DNA of 59,858 nt from an uncultured Saprospiraceae bacterium (GTDB lineage: Bacteria > Bacteroidota > Bacteroidia > Chitinophagales > Saprospiraceae), in the NCBI GenBank assembly GCA_937929945.1, contig CALFUK010000088.1:1-59858 (forward strand). The letters are read 5' to 3'. Positions 37,883 through 48,260 of the stretch are shown here, one piece after another. The notes under the pieces are model-generated. The model did no database searches and was not told where the DNA came from. It worked only from the letters and a program-made list of their open reading frames with translations. Position 1 is the stretch's first letter. Every line of letters begins with the position of its first letter. The position numbers and the translations under genes were made by a program.

Positions 37883-39427
37883 TCAAGTTTGCTTCGGAAA
37901 AATGCCATGCTGAGACAGCTGAGCTTTGATGGCTTTCGTGGGACGCTGCGCATGAGGATCGATGATCACGCCTTCTGGATCGATGAGGATGAACTGCGGA
38001 ATCGACTGCACATCATAATCTCGCACGAAGGGTGACTTCCAGTCTCCGGGGACCAAGACCTGCAGTCCAGGATAATCATTGTAGAAGAAGCTCTCTGTCC
38101 ATTTCTTACGGTCCTTGTCCACAGAGATGCCAATAAAGCTGATATTTTCATCTGCATAGTCTTCCAGCATGCGCTCATAGAATGGCAGCTCTACCTTGCA
38201 GGGACCACACCAGGTCGCCCAGGAGAATATGTACACATACTTACCCCGATGGTCACTCAGCTGGAAGGGATCACCGTCATAGGTCGTGCCCGTGATTTCA
38301 GGAGCCAGAGTGCCGGCTAGAGGGCTGATGATCTGATTGTATCGTTTATTGATGGCCTGCCTGAACGCAGTATCATCCACCTCGCTTTCGTATTGCTGTA
38401 CGAGGGCATTCACTCGGCTGCTGGGCACTCGTGCGATGGCTTCGTACAGGACATCAGTCTTCATAAAGGCCACGATCTTATCGGCAGTGAAAAGGGAGTC
38501 TACGTAGGCAAACTTGCGCGTGAAGTACGCTAGGTCTTGACTCTGTGATTGATCCAGATGGAGGTCAGCTCTCGCCTCAAAATATTCGAAAACAAACTTA
38601 CGATAGTCATAAAGTGAAAAGAGCTGCGGAGCATTCAGGTCGACTCCGAGGCTATCCCAGGCCTGATGATCCACTCCATACTCTTTCAGCGCCAGCCTCG
38701 CTTTCATGTATGCCGTCTTCTGCTCGAGTAAATGCATGAAGGCAGGATTCAGCAGCTGTCGACGACTGCCTACAGCAGCTGCGAGCAGCTCATCGATGGA
38801 ATCAAGAGGTGCTGGCTGATCTAAGGCACCCATTCGTACAGCTCTGTCTTCATCCACAGCATCACTCTCTGTGTGTGAGCTCAGCGACTGGTCCAGCTGC
38901 TGCAGCAGCGCATTCTCTTCTGCGAGATCGCCTCCAAATAACAGCGAAGAACGATCAGTGGTATCATAGACGATGGTCATCTCTTGGCCTTGGGACAGAT
39001 AGACCTGATGACTTCGCCCAGCATAGACCAGCTCGTAAAAGCCGTCGGTCTCGATGTCCAGATCGGCCCTAAAGGAGCCATCACTTTCAATTTTCATTCT
39101 GGTATTTAGGTCGCTCTGGTAGGGCCTGTCCTGCTTGATGCTGATGGTGGTACTCTCCAAGCTGTCCAATATCCTGCCCTTGATCAGGACCGAGCTATCG
39201 GCCGTGAGCAGGTGGCTCAAGTCAGAAGTGACTGCAGCATAGCTTCCTGTGGTGTCAGCCGCTATTTTCTGCGCTTTGATGATTTGGAGTGAATCTAAGA
39301 TAAGCTCTACCTCCTTGATGTGCTCATCCAGCTCGGATACGCTGAGCTGATCCAGCGGTGTATCTCTGCATGAACTCAAGCAGATGAGGGCAAAGGCAAA
39401 GCTCGTAAATAAAAAATACCGCATCAT
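37883..39427 (-). CDS. TlpA-like thioredoxin-fold lipoprotein
   Basis: The protein of about 514 residues has a lipoprotein signal peptide (MMRYFLFTSFAFALICLSSC, lipid Cys at the end). A beta-rich domain resembling DUF4369 (about residues 75-160), a helical middle and a C-terminal thioredoxin domain (about 370-510) follow. The redox motif WCGPC is at about residue 405, after FSWAT, and the cis-Pro is in SIPQFILIDPEG. It should act in the periplasm as a disulfide reductase or in protein maturation. Starts at 39427 or 39424 are more likely than the longer frame. Neighbours are convergent on one side and separated by a terminator on the other. Confidence 0.87.
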   Translation of the reverse strand: MMRYFLFTSFAFALICLSSCRDTPLDQLSVSELDEHIKEVELILDSLQIIKAQKIAADTTGSYAAVTSDLSHLLTADSSVLIKGRILDSLESTTISIKQDRPYQSDLNTRMKIESDGSFRADLDIETDGFYELVYAGRSHQVYLSQGQEMTIVYDTTDRSSLLFGGDLAEENALLQQLDQSLSSHTESDAVDEDRAVRMGALDQPAPLDSIDELLAAAVGSRRQLLNPAFMHLLEQKTAYMKARLALKEYGVDHQAWDSLGVDLNAPQLFSLYDYRKFVFEYFEARADLHLDQSQSQDLAYFTRKFAYVDSLFTADKIVAFMKTDVLYEAIARVPSSRVNALVQQYESEVDDTAFRQAINKRYNQIISPLAGTLAPEITGTTYDGDPFQLSDHRGKYVYIFSWATWCGPCKVELPFYERMLEDYADENISFIGISVDKDRKKWTESFFYNDYPGLQVLVPGDWKSPFVRDYDVQSIPQFILIDPEGVIIDPHAQRPTKAIKAQLSQHGIFPKQT

Positions 39428-39598
39428 ATCTGCGGTAAAAGTAAGCAAGTGTCAGTATAGTAAAGTGTTAAATTATAGCTACCAGTGCAGTCAGCCAATA
39501 GAAAGGGATGTGGCGCAGCTAGATTTACACTAGTTCATAAGCTTCTGCATGATGAGGCATAAGCTATAACTCACTACAAAACTCAGACTTTCCCCCAT

Positions 39599-39639
39599 AA
39601 AAAAAGGAGCTAACCAACCTCTATCGGCTGGTTAACTCC
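39599..39639 (-). terminator. Intrinsic terminator of the giant surface-protein gene
   Basis: On the minus strand an 11-bp stem (GGAGTTAACCA with TGGTTAGCTCC, one G-U pair) is followed by seven T bases. It lies about 90 bp after the stop codon of the 2317-residue gene. Confidence 0.8.
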
Positions 39640-39727
39640 AAAACTACTATCGAATGAATTGTATTCATAAAGAATAAAATCCCCATTCGACTTGTCACAG
39701 TGTTAAGGGTGCTGTGAAGGTCTTCTG

Positions 39728-42700
39728 TTACTTTTCATCATTGATGTTAAGTAACTCTCTATCTAATTTAATTCCGTCATTTTCTAAGGCGTCTATGAGT
39801 ACGTCAGCTTCGGCCTGTGTGAATGATTGTTGAGACACACATGGAGCAATATCTGCTAAGAATGCCGCAGACATTTCTACTTCAAATCCTGGCTTAAGCT
39901 CAACACATTGACCTGCAATATACTCTATGTCTCTTCCGGTGGACACAACTCCATCAGAACTGATCCTTTCTTCAGCTGTATAGAGATCTGGACTTCCTGC
40001 AGCACTCAATCCTGTATTCACATGTAAATCAATAAAGCAATTATAGATACTACACATTTCATCATCCATATAATTCACAGTAAATGAGGTTGTTATTGCT
40101 GATCCACAGCTACCAGATGGCACGTAAGTCGCAGTAATCGTTCCTGCTGGATCACCATTACCGTCTACTATACAGTAGCCATCTGCTAATGATAATTCAT
40201 CCTGATAATTCACAATCACAGAGGCTGATCCTTGATTAATGATTACCGCATTATTTAATGAGTGTGACCAAGTGACAGGACCAGATGGTGCTGGTGATAA
40301 TGTGTAAGTATATCCATCTTGACCTGCACATACCATAGCATCTCCTGCAATTGTCCCTGGTGATCCACCAGCTTCAACCACAGTGACAGTCGAAGTACAA
40401 CTTGAAGTCGCTCCACTATCATCCGATACTTCTAATGTAAGTGTATTAAGTCCAATATCTGAACAGTCATAAATAGCTGGATCAGGGATAGTCGCTAAAG
40501 TAAGTCCACCACAATTGGAGCTACTGCCTCCATCAATATCAGCAGCTGTTACCATCACAAATGAAGCAACTGCAGGATCTATGGTAGCAGTAATATCCTG
40601 ACAGAGGGCCACTGGACCATCAATAGTCACTGCATACTTAAACTCTGCAAAATCACATCCACTTGCTACTGTCACAACCACATCTCCTGAAGATGAGCCT
40701 GGCATAAAGCTGATGGTCGCAGTTGGTCCACTTTGACTTGTGACTATACCTCCAAAACCAGAATACGACCAGCTTGTTGAGGCTCCACTGGGTACAACAC
40801 CTGTGAAGGAGTAAGACTGATTCGTATCAGCACAAACACTCGCTGGTCCAGTAATGGTTAATGATGCTCCCGTCAATCCATTACCAACGATAACAACTCT
40901 ATGTAGTGTCACAGCTGGATTGCCTGAAGCGTCAGTCGCATTGTAAAAGATATCATATGTCCCTGGCACATTTACATCTACATTACCTGAAATTGTAATA
41001 TTACCAACAACTGGACAATTGTCATCTAATGTAGGGAATATCTCTACGTATGGATCGCCACAGTTCAACATGACTGAAGCTCCATTAGGATCATTATTCG
41101 CAAAAGTAAGTGTAGGAGCTATAGTATCAATAACAGTGACTAAGGATGCACAAGGTGTTGGTGATACATTTCCAGCCAAATCAACCACATTATAAGTAGT
41201 TAAATTAGTCTGGCCTATATCTGCACAAGTAAAATCTGTATTGCCTGTCATTACAGCAGTCAATCCACAATTATCACTTGATCCCGCTGATACCAAGTTA
41301 GCAGGCACTACCGTCGCCATACCAAAAGAATCTACAGCTACTGTTACATTAGTACAAACAGCCACAGGTGCTTCTCTATCTCTAACTCTCACCACAAAAT
41401 CACAAGTCTTAGAATTACCATTCACATCTGTCACAACCACTTCCACTCTTGTATCTGCATTAGGATCTCCAGCTAAATCAATAGATGGGAAGAAGAAGGT
41501 ATGAGTACTACCTCCTGCTAATGCACCAACATCGCTACCGATTAAGACTGGAGCCATTCCAGAGTCATCATAGTAAGATATATCCACTGTTGCGATACCA
41601 CATTCATCATCTACATTATTAGGTAGTGTAAATTCTAATTCTGCAAAACAAAATCCTGGATCTGTATCCACTCTAAAATCCCAAGTTGCTGCTGCACCTG
41701 GCGTATCATCAATCGTACTTCCTGCAAGGGAGAGTAAACTATTCTTCAACTGATTGCAGCTGATATCAGGTTTGTCTTGATCTAAAATAATCACGGTAAA
41801 TGTGGTATCCGTCGCATTTCCACAAGCATCAGTGGCTGTAGCCGTTACAGTATGGTCTCCAACTGGGAACATGCCAACATCATTGCCAGCGCCATTTTGG
41901 AAAAAGCTAATTCCAGGACTGCTAAAGCTAAGCGTACCAGCATTACACATATAGTCCACATCGAATTTATCAGATAAGCTGACATTACGCATACAGTCAT
42001 CCCCTTCTTCTACTCTTGTAATTGTGTCATTCGCCGCTAATTGAGCATTATTATGCGTGATAACAGGATCTAAATCATCTATGAAACTAACCAATACTGT
42101 AATCGATGCAGATGTATTAGATGTGGCATTTCCACAATCTTCTGTAGCATTAAGATATACAGTCAGATTTTGAGCATCACAGTCAGCGGTCAATCGATTA
42201 TTTAAATCAGCTGCTCCACCATTATCAAAGCCATATAAGTCACCTGCAGGTCCATTTTCATCGACTAAATCAGTATCTTGATTATCAAGCCATATCTGCA
42301 GATCCAAATCTCCACAAAGTCCACTCGTATTCACACCAGCTGCAAGAAGTGCATCTCTTAACTCATTTGGACTAAGACGACAATCAGCAACCGCTGATCG
42401 AAGAATCGTCAAACTTGCAGGAGCCGTTAAGACAGGTGCAATCGTATCAACAATAATGGCATTAAATCCTTTTATGTCTGTATCGCCACATTCATCTGTG
42501 ACTTCGACAATAATTCCGAACTCCAATCCGCAAGAAGCATCAACTGCTAAATCGATATCATTAGTCCCATCAGCGTCAAATCTCGTATCATTCTCTCTAA
42601 TGACTACATCTATCATCAGATCACCTATTGGAGTACAACCATCCTCAAGTGTCAACATGGCTTCTACTTGACTGACAAGATCTACCATCGCTAAACCACA

Positions 42701-45700
42701 AGACATATCTAAGCTAATTTCTATTGGAGCACCAGAACCTAATCTTGGTGAGGTTCCATCATGCCAATCATTCGCATCATCTAACGCACCACCATTTCCT
42801 CCGTAAAGGCTGTCTGGTTGAGAAGATCCTACATTAGGAGGTAGTGGGAATGGCATGTCATCTAATGCAATGTCTATACCTAAAGGCGTTATACCGTCAA
42901 ATATTTGCACACTTGGTTCAGGATTAACTTCGTTAATGGTGATTGTAATTATTTGACTGGTTACATTTCCGCACTGATCCATTGCATTAAATGTAACATC
43001 ATGAACATTAGATCCGCATACAGAGCTGAATGGTCCAGATTCAGTAATACTGAATGAGGTAGGACTGTTACATCCATCAATAACTCCATCTAATTTATTA
43101 AGGATTAAACGCTGTAAAACAGTGACAGAATCTAAATCACATGAATTGGAAGTCATCGTTTGGGTTGATTCTATATCAATTTCCGGTCCGACATCATCTA
43201 CGTATTTGACTAAGATTGGTACAACATTAGACACATTTAAATCTTCGATACCAAAAAGTAAATCAGCAAGCGAAACACAACCACTCGCAACACGAACATA
43301 GATAGTATCTGTCTGCGGCATGCATTGTGGAAATAACTCGTAAATACCAGTACTTCCAGGGTCATTATCTGGAAAAATACCAGCATAAAAATCTTGAATC
43401 AATCCATTATCATCTATTGCAGTTTCTGGATTATCCATCCATAACCCTACGATAGGGGTATCGTCATCACAAATACCAGTAATATTTAATAATCCTGAAT
43501 CCAATAAGCTTTCCACTAAGTCTGTATACGACAAAGCACCACAAGAATTATTATCGGTACTTATTGTAATTTGATCATCAGACGCCACTAAAGTAGGCGT
43601 AGTAGCCTCGTCCACTTGTGCATTAAAGCCCATGGTCTTGATATTCCCACATTCATCCGTTACTTCTACAATTAAACCAAAAGTATCACCACACGATAAG
43701 TCAGTAAGGTCCACATCATTAGTGGCATCTAGATCGTAATCTAATTCATTCTCTCTAATCTTAACCGTAAGTGTATTAAGTAATGTCAAACTATCAGTAC
43801 ACCCATCGCTTAGTCTTAAGGCTGGTGAATTGATGATCTGATCTCTGATATCATTTATTGAGATACCGCATGTAGACCCGACTAATATATCGAAAGGTAA
43901 TCTTGGAATATTAGAGAGGTCAGTGTATATAGCGACCGCTGGATTTGGGTTAATAGGAGAGTCATCATGATAAATACTCCCAAATCCAGGACTGTCTCCA
44001 TATAGATCGTTGGGATCAGTAGGTGTAAATCCTGTTGCATCCAATGGAAATGGTGGATCCATTAACATTGTCCCTGATGGAATAGTAGTCGGACCAAATG
44101 GTAATGGATTTTCTATTGCTAAGTCTATACTTGGCCCAGGATTACTCTGATTGATCGTCAAAGTAAGCTGATTAGTCCAAGCATTGCCACAAGGGTCAGT
44201 GACTACAAAGTCAATGACATGCTCATTAAGGTTACACTCTGCACTAAAAGGTCCACTCTGAATAATTTCGTACGTGAAATCATTCATCACAGAGGTACAT
44301 GCGTCAGTGATGCTGTTAATCTTATTGTTTTTTAGTCGATTAACGACTTGTGCTGAATCTAGATCACATCCATCAATGGCACTGGCAGTCATCGTGATAT
44401 CTGTATCAATATCAACCACTGGAGCTATTTTATCCGTCACAGAGACCTCCACACTGTCTTTAGTCATATTGCCACCACAATCGACAGTCCGTACTTCAAC
44501 TTTATAAATAGTAGCAGGACAAGTAACTGGCAAGCTAAATCCATTCATATTTCCTCCATTAAAATCATTACCATTATAAGAATAAATGGTATCCACAATC
44601 TCACAATTATCTGTCGGAAGTGCATATCCAACGGCAGCCATAATTGAATCTTTCACCTCAAATGCTTGTACAAAACAATTCGCATCCATGTCAATTGTGA
44701 CTAAAGTCGGAAGTGTAATCACAGCACTGGTCGTATCTTCCACAGAAAAAGTGAAGTCTTTACCATTCACATTGCCACATAAATCTATATAGTCAACTCG
44801 AAATGAACCCGCCATTGGACAGGCAGGTCCAGTAATGGTTGACACATTACCTATAATACTGTCTAAAACACAATTTTCACTAACAATAAAACCACCATCA
44901 TAAGCGGCGGCTATAGCCTGATCAACTATACTTGCAGAATCGGCTTCGCAGCTACCATCAAAATATATGGTTAAATTTTGCGTCGTACCCATAAATGAAG
45001 GACCGACGTTATCATCCACGATTAAGTTAAATATACCTGTAGCTGCATTGAGACAATCGTCTGTTACTGTATAAGTAATTTCATAAGGAGGATTATTTCC
45101 CATTCCATCACAACGAGGAGTCCATTCTCCAGGAACTGTCGGCATAGGAGAAGAACTTATGCCAGAGATACTTAGATCTGAATTACCTGTACAATTATCA
45201 GATAAAAAATTAAGCATTAGCACTTCAAGTTCTGTCAAAGTTACAATACAATCATTTGTACCTTCTGCACTTACCTGTCTCCATATCTGAGTTAGTTGTG
45301 TAGTATTAGGAGCCGATAAGTCAGTGACTGTGACATCCACGGAATCTAAGGAACGATTACCGCATCTATCAAAGATTTCCATGTATACGCGTGTAACAGA
45401 ACCAGCGCAAGTCATCATTAAGTTATCAGTCAAAGCCACAGCAGGTCCCGTTACAGTTTCTAAAAGATTGAAATTACCTCCTGTTGAAGTATTATATTGT
45501 AAGGGTATTGGATCTACCAGACAATCATCTGTCGCAGATAGACCAAAAGTCATTTCTAATGAATCGAGTACGTTTTGATACGATACCACACAATTTAAGT
45601 CTACACCACTATCAATTGTAAATGCTCCTGGATTATTAGTAATTGTCGGACCAGAATTATCAATGATTTCTATGTCAACTAAGGTTGTTGTTAAGTTGCC

Positions 45701-46681
45701 ACATGCATCCATTAGACTAATGGTAATTCCCTCCATCTCACTACAACCCAGGACAGTAGGATCTATTTCTAAATCATATGTACCTGTGCCAACAATATCG
45801 AAAATTGGATTGGGATCACAATTATCAAAAGCTGTTAAATACATCTTAATGCTGTCTAATACGGTAGCTTCACTAACAGCACAAGCGGTTTCAACTGGGA
45901 TAAGAATTGGTCCAGCTGTGTTATCCGTGATAACGGGAACATCATTATCTGTAACTGTAGCGGTCATTGATGAACTACTCATGTTACCACATTCATCTTC
46001 CAAATCAAATGCTACTATATAGCTTGCCATTACAGGGCATGTAGCCACAAATCCTCCAGGAGGAACCGTAACTGTTACCATAATGTCACCATCAGCAGTA
46101 CAATTATCAGTTACATTATTTTCTATGTAACTGATAATTTGAGCTGTCCTATCACAGTCTGCAGCACCGGTATTAAAATTTCTCGTTGCAGCTCCAGTGT
46201 ATGTAGGAGCAGCAGGAGCGATACCATTAGTTATCAATAGCTCGACCGTCACAATTATATCAACACAAGCTGTATTGCCTCCTGGAAGCGCATCTCTTTC
46301 TACATCGATAGAAAAAGTCGTTGTAGCAGGATCAAAACAAGGTGGATCGGTGTAAGCAAATGTTTGCTGTTTAATTCGTGAATCATCACATCCATTACCA
46401 AGATTTAAAGACTGAGGCGTACCTTGAAGAGTCGCCGTCAAATCTCCATTGATCGTTCTTTCTCTATAAGTAAATCTCACGTCAAGATCATAGCATTCTA
46501 ATGCAGGAATTAACCCACCATAAACTGAATTGTCAAATAAAAACGTCTCAGTCGTACCATGAGTGACTGGAATATCTAATGACGCAGAATATGTTTGACA
46601 ATGAGTATAATCAATATTTGCAAAAAAGATAAAGCTCAATATCAAAAATGATAGTGAGATTGATCGTATATGTGTTTTCAT
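39728..46681 (-). CDS. Giant repetitive surface protein with Ig/HYR-like domains
   Basis: The 2317-residue protein has a signal peptide (about 1-28) and then more than a dozen beta-sandwich repeats of about 80-130 residues. Linkers such as TVTDNDVPVI and EIIDNSGPTI, and repeated DECGN/DxCGN turns with paired Cys, recall HYR/Ig-like surface proteins. Residues about 747-1160 and 1160-1535 form two long tandem super-repeats. Near the C-terminus (about 2215-2285) ISSDGVVSTGRDIEYIAGQ and LKPGFEVEMSAAF match the 3-coathanger stack domain. A typical type IX sorting domain is not visible. It is probably an adhesin or matrix protein at the cell surface. It follows a small LuxR-type gene by 37 bp. Confidence 0.88.
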   Translation of the reverse strand: MKTHIRSISLSFLILSFIFFANIDYTHCQTYSASLDIPVTHGTTETFLFDNSVYGGLIPALECYDLDVRFTYRERTINGDLTATLQGTPQSLNLGNGCDDSRIKQQTFAYTDPPCFDPATTTFSIDVERDALPGGNTACVDIIVTVELLITNGIAPAAPTYTGAATRNFNTGAADCDRTAQIISYIENNVTDNCTADGDIMVTVTVPPGGFVATCPVMASYIVAFDLEDECGNMSSSSMTATVTDNDVPVITDNTAGPILIPVETACAVSEATVLDSIKMYLTAFDNCDPNPIFDIVGTGTYDLEIDPTVLGCSEMEGITISLMDACGNLTTTLVDIEIIDNSGPTITNNPGAFTIDSGVDLNCVVSYQNVLDSLEMTFGLSATDDCLVDPIPLQYNTSTGGNFNLLETVTGPAVALTDNLMMTCAGSVTRVYMEIFDRCGNRSLDSVDVTVTDLSAPNTTQLTQIWRQVSAEGTNDCIVTLTELEVLMLNFLSDNCTGNSDLSISGISSSPMPTVPGEWTPRCDGMGNNPPYEITYTVTDDCLNAATGIFNLIVDDNVGPSFMGTTQNLTIYFDGSCEADSASIVDQAIAAAYDGGFIVSENCVLDSIIGNVSTITGPACPMAGSFRVDYIDLCGNVNGKDFTFSVEDTTSAVITLPTLVTIDMDANCFVQAFEVKDSIMAAVGYALPTDNCEIVDTIYSYNGNDFNGGNMNGFSLPVTCPATIYKVEVRTVDCGGNMTKDSVEVSVTDKIAPVVDIDTDITMTASAIDGCDLDSAQVVNRLKNNKINSITDACTSVMNDFTYEIIQSGPFSAECNLNEHVIDFVVTDPCGNAWTNQLTLTINQSNPGPSIDLAIENPLPFGPTTIPSGTMLMDPPFPLDATGFTPTDPNDLYGDSPGFGSIYHDDSPINPNPAVAIYTDLSNIPRLPFDILVGSTCGISINDIRDQIINSPALRLSDGCTDSLTLLNTLTVKIRENELDYDLDATNDVDLTDLSCGDTFGLIVEVTDECGNIKTMGFNAQVDEATTPTLVASDDQITISTDNNSCGALSYTDLVESLLDSGLLNITGICDDDTPIVGLWMDNPETAIDDNGLIQDFYAGIFPDNDPGSTGIYELFPQCMPQTDTIYVRVASGCVSLADLLFGIEDLNVSNVVPILVKYVDDVGPEIDIESTQTMTSNSCDLDSVTVLQRLILNKLDGVIDGCNSPTSFSITESGPFSSVCGSNVHDVTFNAMDQCGNVTSQIITITINEVNPEPSVQIFDGITPLGIDIALDDMPFPLPPNVGSSQPDSLYGGNGGALDDANDWHDGTSPRLGSGAPIEISLDMSCGLAMVDLVSQVEAMLTLEDGCTPIGDLMIDVVIRENDTRFDADGTNDIDLAVDASCGLEFGIIVEVTDECGDTDIKGFNAIIVDTIAPVLTAPASLTILRSAVADCRLSPNELRDALLAAGVNTSGLCGDLDLQIWLDNQDTDLVDENGPAGDLYGFDNGGAADLNNRLTADCDAQNLTVYLNATEDCGNATSNTSASITVLVSFIDDLDPVITHNNAQLAANDTITRVEEGDDCMRNVSLSDKFDVDYMCNAGTLSFSSPGISFFQNGAGNDVGMFPVGDHTVTATATDACGNATDTTFTVIILDQDKPDISCNQLKNSLLSLAGSTIDDTPGAAATWDFRVDTDPGFCFAELEFTLPNNVDDECGIATVDISYYDDSGMAPVLIGSDVGALAGGSTHTFFFPSIDLAGDPNADTRVEVVVTDVNGNSKTCDFVVRVRDREAPVAVCTNVTVAVDSFGMATVVPANLVSAGSSDNCGLTAVMTGNTDFTCADIGQTNLTTYNVVDLAGNVSPTPCASLVTVIDTIAPTLTFANNDPNGASVMLNCGDPYVEIFPTLDDNCPVVGNITISGNVDVNVPGTYDIFYNATDASGNPAVTLHRVVIVGNGLTGASLTITGPASVCADTNQSYSFTGVVPSGASTSWSYSGFGGIVTSQSGPTATISFMPGSSSGDVVVTVASGCDFAEFKYAVTIDGPVALCQDITATIDPAVASFVMVTAADIDGGSSSNCGGLTLATIPDPAIYDCSDIGLNTLTLEVSDDSGATSSCTSTVTVVEAGGSPGTIAGDAMVCAGQDGYTYTLSPAPSGPVTWSHSLNNAVIINQGSASVIVNYQDELSLADGYCIVDGNGDPAGTITATYVPSGSCGSAITTSFTVNYMDDEMCSIYNCFIDLHVNTGLSAAGSPDLYTAEERISSDGVVSTGRDIEYIAGQCVELKPGFEVEMSAAFLADIAPCVSQQSFTQAEADVLIDALENDGIKLDRELLNINDEK

Positions 46682-46718
46682 AATTAAGAATTAAAATTTT
46701 AAGGAAAAGAAACAGAGA

Positions 46719-47030
46719 TTATAAAAGAAATGAGAGACCTGTTAAGAGTCCCATACGCTCAGCCATCACAGCAAGCTGCGTGGCTTTCTTACAATGTAGC
46801 TTCCGCTTCAAGGAGTTGCGGTAGCTGACAATGGTGTGACTCGAGAGGAAGAGTTGTTCTCCAATCTCCTGGATGGAATATCCTAATCCAATGAGCTGTA
46901 AGACCTCTGTCTCCCTGGTGGTCAATCGATATGAATCTGACAATGGAGGTGGGATATAGTGATCCCGGACAACTTCGCCGGCGACACCTACGGGCAGGGT
47001 GATGCAGCTGATAGTAGTTCTATTCATCAT
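46719..47030 (-). CDS. Small LuxR-type HTH regulator
   Basis: The 103-residue protein is little more than a LuxR/GerE helix-turn-helix (about residues 32-95): LTTRETEVLQLIGLGYSIQEIG, given as key parts TRETEVLQLIGLGYS and LSSHTIVSYRNSLKRKL. It has a 30-residue N-terminal extension with no recognised sensor. It would bind DNA as a dimer. It ends 37 bp before the giant surface-protein gene and is probably cotranscribed with it, so it may autoregulate that unit. It starts with ATGATG after AAACTGCTT, a context also seen before the 47522-48121 paralogue. Confidence 0.85.
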   Translation of the reverse strand: MMNRTTISCITLPVGVAGEVVRDHYIPPPLSDSYRLTTRETEVLQLIGLGYSIQEIGEQLFLSSHTIVSYRNSLKRKLHCKKATQLAVMAERMGLLTGLSFLL

Positions 47031-47521
47031 AAGCAGTTTAAGAAGTTAAATAAAATGGTGGAAGAAGTCGCTCACCGACACGTTTGGGGAACAAGTTCTA
47101 TTACATTGCTAAGGTGGTGATATATTATCATCTGTGGTATCCCTGAATTCATCCATTCTGATCGAAAAAGTGTTAAAATTTTACCAGATAGACTATGAGT
47201 TAAAACCCTGAAAACTAAGGCTTTAGCTATATGTCAAAATGATGGAAAGGTAACCCAGTAAATACATCTATTTTTACTGGGAGTTACTTTTTTCCATTAT
47301 TGCCGTCAGCAGCAAAAGTGGCTCACATAAAAAGAGAGAAGGTGAGCAGCACTGGATGATTGCAAGAGATATATGAGGGTGGCTGAGTAGGTATATGCAG
47401 AATTTAATTGCAGGCTTTACTTTTATTTAGATAGAGACATTGTACCGCTGTGAATTACCCCTGTATTTCACAAGGTATTCTTATATAAGACTCCAGTGTA
47501 TCGGCAGATGAATCGGTGCAC
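47031..47521. other. Intergenic region between LuxR-type genes
   Basis: No coding frame of note is present in these 491 bases. The region should hold the promoter of the small LuxR gene and adhesin unit, but I found no clear TAnnTTTG box. The only strong element is the hairpin at 47250-47293. Confidence 0.5.
47250..47293 (+). terminator. Orphan plus-strand terminator-like hairpin
   Basis: GTAACCCAGTAAA pairs with TTTACTGGG...TTAC across a short loop, with a two-base bulge, and is followed by six T bases on the plus strand. No plus-strand gene ends here, and the minus-strand tail is only weakly T-rich. It could end an unannotated plus-strand RNA, or serve the 47522-48121 gene less efficiently. 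Confidence 0.5.
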
Positions 47522-48121
47522 TTAATTTCCTGCTGCCGCTGGCTGCAGTAAGAGACCAAACTTATGCGCCCAGACAGCTAGCTCCGTGGTGCGCTTCACC
47601 TGTAGCTTCTTGCAGAGCTTCAGCCTGTGGGAGTCTATGGTATGGGGAGAGAGGTGCAGCCGAGTCGCTATCTTAGTCATGGAGTGGCCCTGCGCCATGA
47701 GGGTCAGCACCTCTACCTCTCTGGAGGACAGCCGCTCTAAGAGCTCCTCATGCTTGCGGCTGGTGGAGTGTACCTCGTGCGGCAGTGCTGATATAATGTA
47801 GTGCAGCACATCACCATCTTTCAGCTGATCCGAGCGGAGCCTTAGCTCTTCCATCTGGTACAATCTCTCTTTGACCAGGATGGTATGGAGCTGGTAGTCA
47901 CTTTGATCAGTCGCATCTTGATTACCGAAGGGCTGGCCGATGAGTTTAGACTTTTTGACTTTGCTGAATACGACAATGTCTTCGGCAGCTGCATCCTTTA
48001 AGTTATGATCATCGCGCAGCCATTTTTTTTGCTGTCCGTGGCTGTCTGTACAGAAATGTGAGATGCGATCTCGATGTTCTACCGAGTGGAGAATGGACCT
48101 AGGGGAAGAGGTTCTTTTCAA
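47522..48121 (-). CDS. LuxR-type HTH regulator with uncharacterised N-terminal domain
   Basis: The 199-residue protein has a C-terminal LuxR HTH (about 130-195: LSSREVEVLTLMAQGHS, LSPHTIDSHRLKLCKKL). Its N-terminal domain of about 120 residues is shared with the neighbouring 48424-49023 protein (RDDHNLKDAAAEDIVVFSKV and ERLYQMEELRL). No receiver Asp is seen, so it is not a standard response regulator; the N-terminal part may bind a ligand or partner. The start is a TTG, supported by alignment with the paralogue and by the AACTGCT context before it. Terminator-like hairpins upstream suggest a separate transcript. Confidence 0.85.
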   Translation of the reverse strand: MKRTSSPRSILHSVEHRDRISHFCTDSHGQQKKWLRDDHNLKDAAAEDIVVFSKVKKSKLIGQPFGNQDATDQSDYQLHTILVKERLYQMEELRLRSDQLKDGDVLHYIISALPHEVHSTSRKHEELLERLSSREVEVLTLMAQGHSMTKIATRLHLSPHTIDSHRLKLCKKLQVKRTTELAVWAHKFGLLLQPAAAGN

Positions 48122-48240
48122 AGCAGTTAGTTTAAGCAGTTTAAAAAAATATTTACATATACTTCTTTCTTAGCGTATTGGAGTGGGTATTATGATTTGA
48201 CTTCGAAAATTAAAACTGTCGGTCTCGGCTCTGCACCTTT

Positions 48241-48260
48241 AAAAAAATCTCGTAGCGAGA
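48241..48260 (-). terminator. Short terminator-like hairpin
   Basis: On the minus strand TCTCG-CTA-CGAGA is followed by seven T bases. It lies beyond the stronger terminator of the upstream regulator gene, so it may end a small RNA or act as a second stop. Confidence 0.5.
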
